Positions 7,974 to 17,284 are shown, counted from the first letter of the stretch. The stretch: 26,584 nucleotides of DNA from Eshraghiella sp964405265 (GCA_964405265.1 CAYONC010000018.1:1-26584), one strand, 5' to 3'. The notes: a model not told the origin generated them from the letters alone. Translations and numbers: made by a program.

Positions 7974-9113
7974 ATGTTTTTTCATATATTTAAATACCGG
8001 ATTAAAGCACTGGTACGAAATAAAGAAGAATTGTTCTGGACAATTATGTTTCCCCTGATACTGGGAACATGCTTTTATTTTGCTTTTGCAGACATAACCG
8101 AGAAAACGGAAAATTTTAAGACCATAAATGTTGCGGTTGTCAGTAAGGACGTTGAAAACAATATGTATTTTGATGCAATGATGGATTCGCTTTCATCCTC
8201 ATTGGACGGAGAAACGGCATTTTTTTCACCTGAATACACCTCCTATGAAGAAGCAGAAAAAATGCTTTCTGACGGGAAGGTTGCAGGAATAATTCAAATG
8301 AAGGACGGCACACCTTATGTTACCGTCTCAAAAAACGGCATAACCGAGACAATGATTAAATCGGTTATGGACCGCTATGCCCAGACAGTCAGGATTCTTT
8401 CATCCGTATCACCTGAAAAAATTCAGGAGGTTGCGGAAATCATGAATGACAACGCCTCACATATACATGAAAATCAGCTTACGGATGGTAATGCCGATAA
8501 TACCCTTGATTATTTTTATTCACTTATCTCCATGGCATGTATGTTCGGATGCATTACAGGGCAGCTGTGTGCAACCCATATTAAGGCAAATCTTTCATCC
8601 GTGGGCATGAGAAAATCGCTTTCATCAAGAAGCCGTTTTTCCCTTGTTATCGGTGAAATGACAGGTTCATATACCATACACCTTGCCGGCAATATACTGC
8701 TTATCGTATACCTTAAATACATACTCAGGATCAATCTGGGCGTGTCATTCATTGCATTACTTGCCGTAATGGCAGTAGGATCACTTATTGCATTAAGCAC
8801 CGGAGTACTTATAGGTTCAATACCTAAACTCTCCGAAAACACCAAAATGGGAATTAATATAGCCTTTTCCCTTGTGGCAAGCTTTTTAAGCGGTCTAATG
8901 GTCGGCGGAGTAAAGCAGTCTGTTGAAAGACATCTCCCGGTACTTAACCGTATCAATCCTGCCACACTGATTTCAGATGCTTTGTATTCACTTAACATAT
9001 ATGATACATATGACGTCTTCCTGAACCGTATGCTGATTATGCTCTGTATGACTGCAGTATTTTTAACCATTGTATTCTTTATGGTAAGGAGGGAAAAATA
9101 TGACAATGTTTAG
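7974..9113 (+). CDS. ABC-2 type permease, first subunit
   Basis: A 379-residue membrane subunit of the exporter. A first membrane helix lies near residues 22-40, followed by an extracytoplasmic domain of about 130 residues. The C-terminal half has about five further helices starting near 185 (YSLISMACMFGCITGQL) and ending in a helix at 355-372. This is the classic ABC-2 topology seen in NatB- and YhaP-like proteins. AAAGGAGG overlaps the stop of the ATPase gene, and the coding end overlaps the next permease start by 14 bases. The substrate cannot be read from the sequence. Confidence 0.92.
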   Translation: MFFHIFKYRIKALVRNKEELFWTIMFPLILGTCFYFAFADITEKTENFKTINVAVVSKDVENNMYFDAMMDSLSSSLDGETAFFSPEYTSYEEAEKMLSDGKVAGIIQMKDGTPYVTVSKNGITETMIKSVMDRYAQTVRILSSVSPEKIQEVAEIMNDNASHIHENQLTDGNADNTLDYFYSLISMACMFGCITGQLCATHIKANLSSVGMRKSLSSRSRFSLVIGEMTGSYTIHLAGNILLIVYLKYILRINLGVSFIALLAVMAVGSLIALSTGVLIGSIPKLSENTKMGINIAFSLVASFLSGLMVGGVKQSVERHLPVLNRINPATLISDALYSLNIYDTYDVFLNRMLIMLCMTAVFLTIVFFMVRREKYDNV

Positions 9114-10224
9114 TACATTCTTCAAGGTTTTCAGAAAATACGCCGGCAGCTTTGTATTATATACCTGTATATTCTTATCCTTTGTAATTATTATGGTTAA
9201 TGTTAATAAAGGAAATACGATTGAAACATACTCTGCTTCAAAATGTTACATTGCATTATTCAATCACAGTGACAGCAATGTAGCAAATGCCCTGTACGAC
9301 TTTCTCAGCGAACATCACAACATAGTGGAAACAGACGAAGACATTGATTCCTTCCGGGATGAGCTGTATTCCCGTAATATCACTTATGTTGTTACAATCC
9401 CGGAAAATTTTGAAGAGAATCCTGAAGTTGAAGTATATAAGTTGCCGGGCTCTTATGATTCCGAATTTATGGATATGACGATTAATTCGTTTATTGCTGC
9501 CTATACTGCCTGCATGGCAGGGGGTATGGATGCTGATGCTGCTTATTCATATACCGTTGAAACAATGAATACCGGCTGTGAGGTATCACTTAATTCAAAA
9601 TCAGCTTCAGCCGGCTATACAGACGAACACTATTACTATGTGTATATGGCTTATATCCTCTTAATGGTAATAACACAGTGCATAGCACCGGTGCTTATGT
9701 CCTTCAATAAAACCGATATTAAAAACCGCATGCTCTGCAGTGCACTTACAGACAGAAAAAGAAATACCGGTATTTTTCTCGGATGTATGGTTTCTACGAT
9801 AATTATTATACTGTTCTATTCTCTTGTCAGTATAATATTATTCAGAGAATCCGTTTTTACCATGTACAGACTTTTCAGAACGCTGAATGTCATAACATAC
9901 TCCGTTGTCTCTGTAACATTTGCATTTTTAGTAAGTAATATAACACGGACGGCGAACATTGTAAGTGTATTCGCCAATGTAGTCGGACTCGGAAGCTCAT
10001 TTATATGCGGTGTTTTTGTTCCAAGAAGCCTTTTAGGTTCCGGTGTTATTGCAGTCGGAAGATTTTTCCCCGCCTACTGGTATGTTAATGTGGAGGAAGC
10101 ACTGTGTAATACGGGCTCTGTATCATACACAACAATTATGACGGGGTATGCCGTACAGCTTTTGTTTGCTGCCGCTTTTATGACGCTTTCCCTTATTATC
10201 TATAAAAACAGGAAAAATTCTTAA
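9100..10224 (+). CDS. ABC-2 type permease, second subunit
   Basis: A 374-residue paralogue-like partner of the preceding permease with the same plan: one helix at about 12-32, a soluble extracytoplasmic segment to about 180, then five to six helices, including VYMAYILLMVITQCIAPVLM and a final helix near 350-368. GGAGGG lies 6 bases before the ATG, inside the end of the upstream gene, so the two permeases are made together and probably form a heterodimer with the shared ATPase. No terminator hairpin is seen after the stop; the promoter of the next unit begins 15 bases later. Confidence 0.9.
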   Translation: MTMFSTFFKVFRKYAGSFVLYTCIFLSFVIIMVNVNKGNTIETYSASKCYIALFNHSDSNVANALYDFLSEHHNIVETDEDIDSFRDELYSRNITYVVTIPENFEENPEVEVYKLPGSYDSEFMDMTINSFIAAYTACMAGGMDADAAYSYTVETMNTGCEVSLNSKSASAGYTDEHYYYVYMAYILLMVITQCIAPVLMSFNKTDIKNRMLCSALTDRKRNTGIFLGCMVSTIIIILFYSLVSIILFRESVFTMYRLFRTLNVITYSVVSVTFAFLVSNITRTANIVSVFANVVGLGSSFICGVFVPRSLLGSGVIAVGRFFPAYWYVNVEEALCNTGSVSYTTIMTGYAVQLLFAAAFMTLSLIIYKNRKNS

Positions 10225-10239
10225 TTTCTTAAATTTTTA

Positions 10240-10268
10240 TTGACATTTTAAGGGATATGGGCTATATG
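10240..10268 (+). promoter_or_regulatory. Strong sigma-A-like promoter ahead of the Mn riboswitch
   Basis: A consensus TTGACA (10240-10245), a 17-base spacer and TATATG (10263-10268). Initiation near 10275 would begin the transcript just before aptamer helix P1. Confidence 0.75.
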
Positions 10269-10280
10269 TTAATTATGCTT

Positions 10281-10377
10281 CAATAAAAGGGAGTAGCCGG
10301 CAGTGTCTGCTGTATATGCGGCGTCAGTACGGTGCTTATGCACCCGCTTCATTGTTTAAATGGCAAGACTTTTATTG
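10281..10377 (+). promoter_or_regulatory. yybP-ykoY (Mn2+) riboswitch aptamer
   Basis: Contains the class signatures AAAGGGAGTAGC near the 5' side and GCGTCAGTACGG in the opposite loop. Helix P1 forms between CAATAAAA (10281-10288) and TTTTATTG (10370-10377). The 3' strand of P1 also lies inside the arm of the following terminator, so metal-stabilised P1 and the terminator exclude each other: an ON switch. Members of this class sense Mn2+ and often precede P-type ATPases, as found here. Confidence 0.9.
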
Positions 10378-10420
10378 GATTAGTATTTGTGTACTTTTCC
10401 AATATCTGTCTTGCCTTTTT
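10362..10420 (+). terminator. Riboswitch expression-platform terminator
   Basis: GGCAAGAC (10362-10369) pairs with GTCTTGCC (10408-10415), and TATTGGA (10373-10379) with TCCAATA (10398-10404), followed by TTTTT. The left arm overlaps the 3' strand of aptamer P1, giving a clean termination or read-through choice. Confidence 0.9.
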
Positions 10421-10476
10421 CAGGTATTGTCACTGTCCTGCGGAGCATAATCCAATCATAGAAAGGAATTAATTCC

Positions 10477-13005
10477 ATGAACTATCTGAAATCTCTGTCC
10501 GAACTGTATGATGACTTCAACAGCTCACCTGACGGGCTCAGCGAAGAAGCCGTCAGAATGAACACGGAAAAATACGGTGCCAATACCCTGCCGGAGGGCA
10601 AAAAAAAGGGTGCTTTCAGGATTTTCCTTGAACAGTTCACCGACTTTCTTGTCATCATACTTATTATAGCCGCGATAATTTCCGCAGTCAGCGGTGATAT
10701 TGAAAGCGTGGTTGTAATTGTTGCGGTTATTACGATGAATGCACTTCTTGGCACCATACAGACGCTTAAAGCGGAAAAATCCCTTGAAGGGCTGAAAAAT
10801 CTGTCCGCTCCAAACGCAAAGGTTATAAGAAACGGCAGTCCTTACCTGATTCCATCAGCAGATCTTGTACCGGGTGACATAGTCCTTGTCGAAGCCGGAG
10901 ATAAAATATGTGCAGACGGAAGAATAATTGAATCGGCTTCCCTTCAGATAAATGAATCGGCTCTTACCGGTGAAAGTACCGGCGTTGAAAAATCCGCTGT
11001 CTGTATCGATGGTGAATGTCCTCTTGCAGAACGCTCCAATATGGCATATTCCGGAAGCTTTGTTATATACGGACGCGGAAAATATCTTGTTACGGAAACA
11101 GGCTCAGCCACGGAGGTCGGTAAAATAGCCACTCTGATTAATACCGCATCAGAAAGAAAGACTCCTTTACAGATTTCCCTTGACAAATTCGGGAAATCAC
11201 TCTCAATAGGTATTCTGATAATATGCATGGCGGTGTTCGGACTCGGAATCATAAATACACTCCGGCGCGGAGATCCACTTAATTTTAACAATATAATGGA
11301 CAGCTTTATGTTTGCCGTTGCCCTTGCGGTTGCCGCAATACCTGAGGCACTGACATCCATTGTAACCATTGTTCTGTCTTTCGGAACAAGGAAAATGGCG
11401 GATGAAAATGCCGTTATAAGAAAGCTTCAGGCTGTCGAGGGCCTTGGTTCCGTATCAGTCATATGCAGTGATAAAACAGGAACGCTTACCCAGAATAAAA
11501 TGACTGTAAGGCAGATTTATACAGATAATGAGGAACTCCTTATAAAAGCCATGGTTCTCTGCAATGATTCAGAATGTTCAGAAGGAAGGGAAATCGGTGA
11601 TCCTACGGAAACCGCACTTCTTAATTATGCAGAGAGCAGAAGCATAAGCGCTTCCGTTTTAAGAAGCACTTACAGAAGACTTACTGAGCTTCCTTTTGAC
11701 AGTGACAGAAAGCTTATGACATCCGTTAACATCATGGAGGACGGTCCGTTGATGTTTACTAAGGGTGCCGTTGATATAATGCTCCCTCTGATGAATGCGG
11801 ATGAGGAGGAAAAAAGAACAATATCTGAAAATGCAGAGGCCTTTTCCCGTCAGGGTCTGAGGGTGCTCTGCTTCGCATACAGGAATTTTGACAGTGACAC
11901 AATTTCCCCTGAGGATGAGAACGGGCTTTCATTCATCGGATTAACTGCCATGATGGATCCGCCGCGTCCCGAATCGGCGCAGGCAGTGGCTGAATGTAAG
12001 GCAGCAGGAATCAAGCCGGTAATGATTACGGGAGACCACGTTGTAACCGCTGCAGCAATTGCGAAAGAAATAGGTATTCTTGAAAATGAAAGCGAAGCCG
12101 TGGAAGGAAGGGTTCTTGACAGTCTGACAGATGATGAAATGATTGATTTTGTAGCTGATAAATCCGTATATGCAAGAGTAACACCTGAGCATAAGATACG
12201 GATTGTCCGTGCATGGCAGGCAAGAGGATGCTCCACTGCAATGACCGGTGACGGAGTCAATGATGCTCCGGCACTTAAGCAGGCTGATATCGGCATTGCC
12301 ATGGGTATTACCGGAACTGAGGCAGCTAAAGATGCTTCTTCCATGGTTCTTACCGATGATAATTTTGCCACAATAATAAAAGCAGTAGGAAACGGAAGAA
12401 ATATTTATGCAAATATCAGGAAGGCAATCCTTTTTCTTCTGTCAGGCAATGCAGCTGCAATCATTGCCGTACTTTTCTGTTCAATTGCAGGATTTTCACT
12501 GCCTTTTGAACCGATTCATCTGCTGTTTATAAATCTGCTCACGGATTCACTTCCTGCCATTGCCCTTGGCCTTGAACCTCATACGGACAGTGTCATGAAA
12601 CAGAAACCCCGTAAAAACGGAGAAGGCATACTTACAAAGGACTTCCTTATTGATACACTGATATACGGTCTTATCATTGCCGCCGCTTCCATTGCCGCAT
12701 ATATGCTTGGGGGAAGTACAATGGCATTTGCCGTTCTGTGTATGTCAAGACTTTTTCATGGCTTCACGTGTAAATCCGAAAAACCGGTTGCTCTTTCCGG
12801 AAAAATGTTTAATAATAAAGTAGGGCTTTTTGCTTTTGCAGCAGGTATGATTCTTATATGCGGTGTACTGTTTATACCGGGACTCCACAGTCTGTTCAAG
12901 GTACACAGTCTTACATCCGTTCAGCTTATATGGGTATTTGCATTACCGGCTGCGTCATTTTTGGCAGCACAGGTTGCCAACATTTTTAAATTACGAAAGG
13001 AATAA
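10477..13005 (+). CDS. P2-type cation-transporting ATPase (probable Mn2+/Ca2+ exporter)
   Basis: An 842-residue P-type ATPase with ten expected membrane helices. The actuator motif TGES is at 164-167, PEAL in M4 at 289-292, the phosphorylation site DKTGTLT starts at D332, the nucleotide-domain MITGDH follows, and the hinge GDGVND is at 591-596. M6 carries NLLTD near 685-690, giving the Asn/Asp ligands of Ca2+/Mn2+ pumps (PMR1 and LMCA1 group). The upstream Mn2+-type riboswitch argues that manganese export is the main job, with calcium as the alternative. AAAGGA lies before the ATG, and five bases separate the stop from the next gene, so the two form an operon. Confidence 0.93.
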   Translation: MNYLKSLSELYDDFNSSPDGLSEEAVRMNTEKYGANTLPEGKKKGAFRIFLEQFTDFLVIILIIAAIISAVSGDIESVVVIVAVITMNALLGTIQTLKAEKSLEGLKNLSAPNAKVIRNGSPYLIPSADLVPGDIVLVEAGDKICADGRIIESASLQINESALTGESTGVEKSAVCIDGECPLAERSNMAYSGSFVIYGRGKYLVTETGSATEVGKIATLINTASERKTPLQISLDKFGKSLSIGILIICMAVFGLGIINTLRRGDPLNFNNIMDSFMFAVALAVAAIPEALTSIVTIVLSFGTRKMADENAVIRKLQAVEGLGSVSVICSDKTGTLTQNKMTVRQIYTDNEELLIKAMVLCNDSECSEGREIGDPTETALLNYAESRSISASVLRSTYRRLTELPFDSDRKLMTSVNIMEDGPLMFTKGAVDIMLPLMNADEEEKRTISENAEAFSRQGLRVLCFAYRNFDSDTISPEDENGLSFIGLTAMMDPPRPESAQAVAECKAAGIKPVMITGDHVVTAAAIAKEIGILENESEAVEGRVLDSLTDDEMIDFVADKSVYARVTPEHKIRIVRAWQARGCSTAMTGDGVNDAPALKQADIGIAMGITGTEAAKDASSMVLTDDNFATIIKAVGNGRNIYANIRKAILFLLSGNAAAIIAVLFCSIAGFSLPFEPIHLLFINLLTDSLPAIALGLEPHTDSVMKQKPRKNGEGILTKDFLIDTLIYGLIIAAASIAAYMLGGSTMAFAVLCMSRLFHGFTCKSEKPVALSGKMFNNKVGLFAFAAGMILICGVLFIPGLHSLFKVHSLTSVQLIWVFALPAASFLAAQVANIFKLRKE

Positions 13006-13010
13006 CTACA

Positions 13011-14651
13011 ATGTATTACGCAACAATTATTATCGGGCTTTTAGGCGGACTTGCAATTTTTCTTTACAGTATGCAGATGATGAGTTCAGGTCTTGAAGCC
13101 GCTGCCGGTAACAAAATGAAAAACATCCTTGAAAAGCTTACCTCCAACCGTTTTGTGAGCGTAGGTCTCGGTGCCGGGATTACAGCCATTATACAGTCTT
13201 CTTCCGCAACGACTGTTATGGTCGTCGGCTTTGTTAATTCCAAGCTTATGACACTTAACCAGGCAGTATGGATTATAATGGGCGCCAACATAGGAACCAC
13301 CATTACGGGACAGCTTATAGCCCTTGACATCGGGCTTATAGCTCCGATTTTGGCTTTTATAGGTGCCGCACTCATTGTTTTCTTTAATAAACCTAAGCTT
13401 CATCATTTCGGTCACATAATTGCCGGTATAGGTTTCCTTTTTATCGGTATGAACATGATGAGCGAGGCAATGGAACCGTTATCACAGCTTGATTCATTCA
13501 AAAATATGATGACTTCCTTCTCTAATCCATTAATCGGTATACTTGTAGGTATGCTGTTTACGGCTGTCATACAGTCATCTGCGGCATCAGTCGGTATCCT
13601 GCAGGTGCTTGCCACAAGCGGTCTGATAGGATTTGAAAATGCGGTATTTGTTCTTTTCGGACAGAACATAGGAACGTGTATTACTGCGGTGCTTGCATCA
13701 ATCGGTACAAGCCGTGCCGCAAAGAGAACCACCATTATACATCTCCTGTTTAACGTAATAGGTACGATAATATTTACGGTTCTTTCACTTACGACACCTC
13801 TTACGGGGTGGATTGGCGGATTGTCGCCTGATGCTCCTGATAAGCAGATTGCAAATATGCATACCATTTTTAACATTGCCACCACATTAATACTTCTTCC
13901 GTTCGGAAATCTTCTTGCAGCGCTTGCAACCAGGATACTTCCTGACAAGCCTGAGGAACACATCGGAGAGCTTTATCTTGAATACATCAAGCCGCTCAAC
14001 CATTCTTCTGATTCGACGGTCGGTACGTCCGTTATATCCATGAACGGCATAAGATGTGAGCTTGAACGAATGGCAGCCATAACAACAGATAACATAAATG
14101 AGGGTTATACCGCATTGATAAACGGAGACAACAGTCTTGTTGAGAAGGTTGAAAAGGGCGAAGAATACGTTGATTACCTTAATAAGGAAATTGCAAAATA
14201 CATATCCTCCGTCATCGCTTTTGAATCAAATGAAAATGATTCACGGAGTTTAAGTGCATTTTTCAAAATATGCAGTAATCTCGAACGTATCAGCGACCAT
14301 GCAATGAATATATGCGGATATACCAAGATGCTTACGGAAAAGAAAATTTCTTTTTCTGACGAAGCACTTGATGAAATAAAGCTTATGCAGGCAACCTGTA
14401 TAGAGGCAATGGGATATGTGGAATTATCTACTCCGGATAAGGTTAACTGTCTCAGCAAAATTTCTTCCATGGAACAGAAAATTGATGATTTAACGGATAA
14501 ATTCCGTCAGAATCAGATAGACAGGATGAAAGCAAGCAGCTGCAACAGCGAGGCAGGCATTATTTATTCTGAAATGCTTACCGACTTTGAACGTATCGGT
14601 GACCATATTCTTAATATCGGTGAAGAAATTGCCGGTGCATCACTTGCATAA
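13011..14651 (+). CDS. Na+/phosphate cotransporter (NptA/YjbB family) with PhoU-like C-terminal domain
   Basis: A 546-residue membrane protein. Two inverted half-repeats each contain the family core motif: QSSSATT near residue 63 and QSSAAS near 188, in hydrophobic surroundings. The C-terminal part (about 340-546) is soluble and helical, with two PhoU-like repeats (CSNLERISDHAMN and DFERIGDHILN). The family moves phosphate with sodium, often outward in bacteria. It starts 5 bases after the ATPase, with a GAAAGGA ribosome site inside the end of that gene, so it should share the Mn2+ riboswitch; linked metal and phosphate export is inference. Confidence 0.93.
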   Translation: MYYATIIIGLLGGLAIFLYSMQMMSSGLEAAAGNKMKNILEKLTSNRFVSVGLGAGITAIIQSSSATTVMVVGFVNSKLMTLNQAVWIIMGANIGTTITGQLIALDIGLIAPILAFIGAALIVFFNKPKLHHFGHIIAGIGFLFIGMNMMSEAMEPLSQLDSFKNMMTSFSNPLIGILVGMLFTAVIQSSAASVGILQVLATSGLIGFENAVFVLFGQNIGTCITAVLASIGTSRAAKRTTIIHLLFNVIGTIIFTVLSLTTPLTGWIGGLSPDAPDKQIANMHTIFNIATTLILLPFGNLLAALATRILPDKPEEHIGELYLEYIKPLNHSSDSTVGTSVISMNGIRCELERMAAITTDNINEGYTALINGDNSLVEKVEKGEEYVDYLNKEIAKYISSVIAFESNENDSRSLSAFFKICSNLERISDHAMNICGYTKMLTEKKISFSDEALDEIKLMQATCIEAMGYVELSTPDKVNCLSKISSMEQKIDDLTDKFRQNQIDRMKASSCNSEAGIIYSEMLTDFERIGDHILNIGEEIAGASLA

Positions 14652-14656
14652 TATAT

Positions 14657-14702
14657 AAAAAAGTACGTGTGAAAAATTAATCTTCTTCACACGTACTTTT
14701 TT
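14657..14702. terminator. Bidirectional terminator
   Basis: GTACGTGTGAA (14663-14673) pairs perfectly with TTCACACGTAC (14686-14696), flanked by an A-run on the left and a T-run on the right. It serves the Na/Pi gene on the + strand and the radical-SAM gene on the - strand, whose stop codon begins inside the T-run. Confidence 0.92.
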
Positions 14703-17064
14703 ATAATTCTTCCATTATCAGGGATGTACAGTTATATCTGCGCATTATTTTACGCAGCTTATCAAGATATCCCTGCTCGAAGAAAATGCACTTCGTCACG
14801 TCACAGCCAAGCCGGTCTCCGGTTGCATGATATGCCTCTGCCCTTGAGCCGCCGCCGCAGTAGTGCAGCCATTTACATCCGGCGCACTTTGAATTTGCCT
14901 CCGTAAGTGTCTTTAAGGTGTCATCAAGCTCTTCAAGATATCTGCCCTCCTGAAGATAGGTCTGAAGTCCGTTTTCTTTTACGTTACCGAGAATATTTCC
15001 CGGCTTTTCATAATAGGACGCAAGCTGGTGACATGCATACAGATTTCCGGATGCTCCTATTGTTATTTCTCCGAAATTTCTTCTGAACATCGGTATCGAA
15101 TCCTTATATTCCCCATAGGCCATCTCAACTGCCCTCGGTACAAATGTCTCTGCTCCCGGATAAACCGTTACAAACTGTCCTATGTCAAGAACCATGTTGC
15201 AGTCAAGCTCATAATATTCTCTGATGACATCAAGCATACAGTCAAAGTATTCCTGTATTTCAAGAACACCGTCTTTCAGATTTTTCTTAAGTCTTGCCGT
15301 TTCCGGAATCCTGACGAGCCTCGTCTTATGAACACCGAGTCTGTCCATTTTTTTAAGTGTCTCAATTATGGAATCCTTATTATACCTGTTGACCGTCATC
15401 CGTACATTGACTTCAAAGCCCTCTGATATGCACAGCTTTATGGCACTTATTGTACGCTTTTCAGAACCTTCCCTTCCCCTGTATTCATCCTGACATCCAA
15501 TTCCGTCAAAGGATATTTTCATAAGCGGTACACACTTAAACTTCTTCATCTGGAGAAGCATATCCCTGGTTATAAAGAAGCCGTTGGTATCAATCTCATC
15601 CACGAACATTCCCTGCTCATATATTTTTTTCAGAATCTCAACGAAATATATATGTATTACCGGGTCTCCGCCGGTAAGGGATATCGTATTGATTCCGCAG
15701 GCTGCCGCCTCTTCTATAAGCCTGTATGCTTCCTTCAGGTTAAATTCATTCTGAAGCTTGGCATTGTCTGCCGCATTAAAGCAATGCTTACAGTTATAAT
15801 TGCACTTACCCGTCAGCATCCAGTTCATTGCCGGAAAATATCTGTTATCACATACAAGAGGCTTCTGCCATTCGGAAAGAGTATCTCCTGCAAGTGCAAT
15901 CCTGCACACGCCCCTCGCTATCATTCTGCTTATAATCGGATTTCTGTCCTGCTCCTGTATTCCGTCACATTTTGCAAGTACTTCAAACTCATCCTTATTA
16001 AGACTTTTTGCTTTCTTCTCATTCTTCACATAATATGCATACGGAACATTTCTCCATGAGCGGAGTGCAATATCAGGATTAAGTATATATTTCTTCCTGT
16101 TATTCTGCTTCGGTGACGTAATATTATGAATAATTCCGTCAGGAATGTTAGGAAGTATTTCCTGAAATATTTCGGGATATATCTCATATTCATCAAGCCG
16201 TTCAATCGGCACCCACTTATATTTTTCTTCCGGTACGGGTGTCTGTCCGTTTTCTCTGTACATCATCAGATAAAAAAATGAAATCTCATGACATTCTCCT
16301 GTATCAAAAGTGTCCCGGTAAAGATTTTCCTGAGTAAGTATGAGTCTGTCAACCTCAGTTTTGATTCCCGTCTGTTCACTTATGGCTCTCTCTGCCGCTT
16401 CCGTACTGCTTTCACCAAAGCGTATTACATCTCCTGTTGCACAATACCTGTTCCTGTCACTGTCATATGACATAAGTACATGGTTATCTTTTATAAGTAT
16501 TCCCACACTCCTCATCCAGAATGATGACGTTCCCTTTTTTAATGACACTTCCTTTTTGAGAAAATCATCCAGCCTGTACTTTACAAATCCCTTCTGTCGT
16601 TCTCTCAAAGAATCAACGTATTCTTCCGAATCAAATATACGGAGAAATTCTTCATGGCTTACCCATTTGTAAGCCATTGTCTCATTTTCCTGAAGCCTTA
16701 CCCTGTATTTAACAATATCTGTTTCGCAGAAATATCCCTTAAATATTGCATTGCCGGTAACAACTGTATATATTTCCGCCAGTTCCGTGCCTCTTATTCC
16801 TGTCTCCTCATACAGTTCACGTTCTGCTCCCTGTAAAAAAGTCTCTCCTTTAAGCACAGCGCCTCCTGCCGTACTTTCCCAATATCCGGGATATGTAATT
16901 TTATTAAAGTCTCTCTGCATAAGAAGTATTGTTCCATCCTTATGTGCAACAAAAACCTCTGCAACCGCATGTCTGTATTCCTCAGGTATCTTTTCCCCAC
17001 GAACCAGATCCACACCGGCAAGCCTGCCGTCAGGCAGATATGCATCCCAAAGTTCTCCGGACAT
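14701..17064 (-). CDS. Tandem Nudix - PqqD-like - SPASM radical SAM fusion protein
   Basis: A 787-residue multidomain protein of unknown substrate. Residues 30-170 form a Nudix domain with a complete Nudix box (G68 to I90, containing R82-E83 and E86-E87). Residues 185-310 look like a second Nudix fold with a degenerate box (R226-A and E230-Q231 replace RE and EE), so it may bind rather than hydrolyse. Residues 325-395 resemble the PqqD/RRE-like winged-helix segment of peptide-modifying radical SAM enzymes (LNKDEFEVLAKCDG). The radical SAM core has C421, C425 and C428 (CX3CX2C) and GGDP at 465-468. The SPASM tail has C678, C727, C730, C736, C754 and C759; the usual CGGGC is CGGGS. GGGAAAGGA precedes the ATG. 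It is monocistronic, with no precursor peptide gene recognised nearby. Confidence 0.88.
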   Translation of the reverse strand: MSGELWDAYLPDGRLAGVDLVRGEKIPEEYRHAVAEVFVAHKDGTILLMQRDFNKITYPGYWESTAGGAVLKGETFLQGAERELYEETGIRGTELAEIYTVVTGNAIFKGYFCETDIVKYRVRLQENETMAYKWVSHEEFLRIFDSEEYVDSLRERQKGFVKYRLDDFLKKEVSLKKGTSSFWMRSVGILIKDNHVLMSYDSDRNRYCATGDVIRFGESSTEAAERAISEQTGIKTEVDRLILTQENLYRDTFDTGECHEISFFYLMMYRENGQTPVPEEKYKWVPIERLDEYEIYPEIFQEILPNIPDGIIHNITSPKQNNRKKYILNPDIALRSWRNVPYAYYVKNEKKAKSLNKDEFEVLAKCDGIQEQDRNPIISRMIARGVCRIALAGDTLSEWQKPLVCDNRYFPAMNWMLTGKCNYNCKHCFNAADNAKLQNEFNLKEAYRLIEEAAACGINTISLTGGDPVIHIYFVEILKKIYEQGMFVDEIDTNGFFITRDMLLQMKKFKCVPLMKISFDGIGCQDEYRGREGSEKRTISAIKLCISEGFEVNVRMTVNRYNKDSIIETLKKMDRLGVHKTRLVRIPETARLKKNLKDGVLEIQEYFDCMLDVIREYYELDCNMVLDIGQFVTVYPGAETFVPRAVEMAYGEYKDSIPMFRRNFGEITIGASGNLYACHQLASYYEKPGNILGNVKENGLQTYLQEGRYLEELDDTLKTLTEANSKCAGCKWLHYCGGGSRAEAYHATGDRLGCDVTKCIFFEQGYLDKLRKIMRRYNCTSLIMEEL

Positions 17065-17116
17065 ATGTCTGTATCCTTTCCCATGTCTATTAAGGTCGTT
17101 TTTTTGCTTTATTCTG

Positions 17117-17125
17117 AGTATAACA
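17117..17125 (-). promoter_or_regulatory. Extended -10 promoter of the radical SAM gene
   Basis: Reading the - strand, TGTTATACT gives a TGn extended -10 with hexamer TATACT (17117-17122). The -35 region 17 bases upstream is weak. It lies about 50 bases before the start codon. Confidence 0.5.
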
Positions 17126-17159
17126 CATACTTACGCATTGGAAAAGTATAACTTTTTAC

Positions 17160-17188
17160 TTGAAAAAAAAATTTTGGTCTGTTAAAAT
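17160..17188 (+). promoter_or_regulatory. Promoter of the MATE-kinase gene
   Basis: TTGAAA (17160-17165), 17-base spacer, TAAAAT (17183-17188). Initiation near 17195 starts the short structured leader described next. Confidence 0.65.
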
Positions 17189-17194
17189 ACTTTT

Positions 17195-17254
17195 AATCTG
17201 ACGAGTAGCTATTTAAAAGGCGTAAATCCAGTTAATGGATTTGCGCCTTTTTTT
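17195..17254 (+). promoter_or_regulatory. Terminator-containing leader, candidate guanidine-IV (mepA) riboswitch
   Basis: A leader of about 60 bases beginning near CTGACGAGTAGCTATTT, then a 16-base-pair hairpin: 17215-17230 with 17236-17251 (loop GTTAA, one G.U pair), followed by seven T. This is a premature terminator in front of a MATE gene. Guanidine-IV (mepA) riboswitches are short ON switches upstream of MepA-type MATE exporters and use the terminator stem region as part of the switch. Size, position and downstream gene fit that class; I cannot verify the aptamer consensus, so the name is tentative. The terminator itself is secure. Confidence 0.6.
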
Positions 17255-17284
17255 GTCACAGAAACAATTAAGGAGACAAATCAT

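Noticed and set aside
12863..13096. Frame overlapping the ATPase/Na-Pi boundary
   Set aside because: It lies in another frame of two well-supported genes and has no ribosome site or family resemblance.
14724..17185. Several + strand frames opposite the radical SAM gene
   Set aside because: They are shadows of a long gene with clear motifs on the - strand; none has a ribosome site or a recognisable domain.
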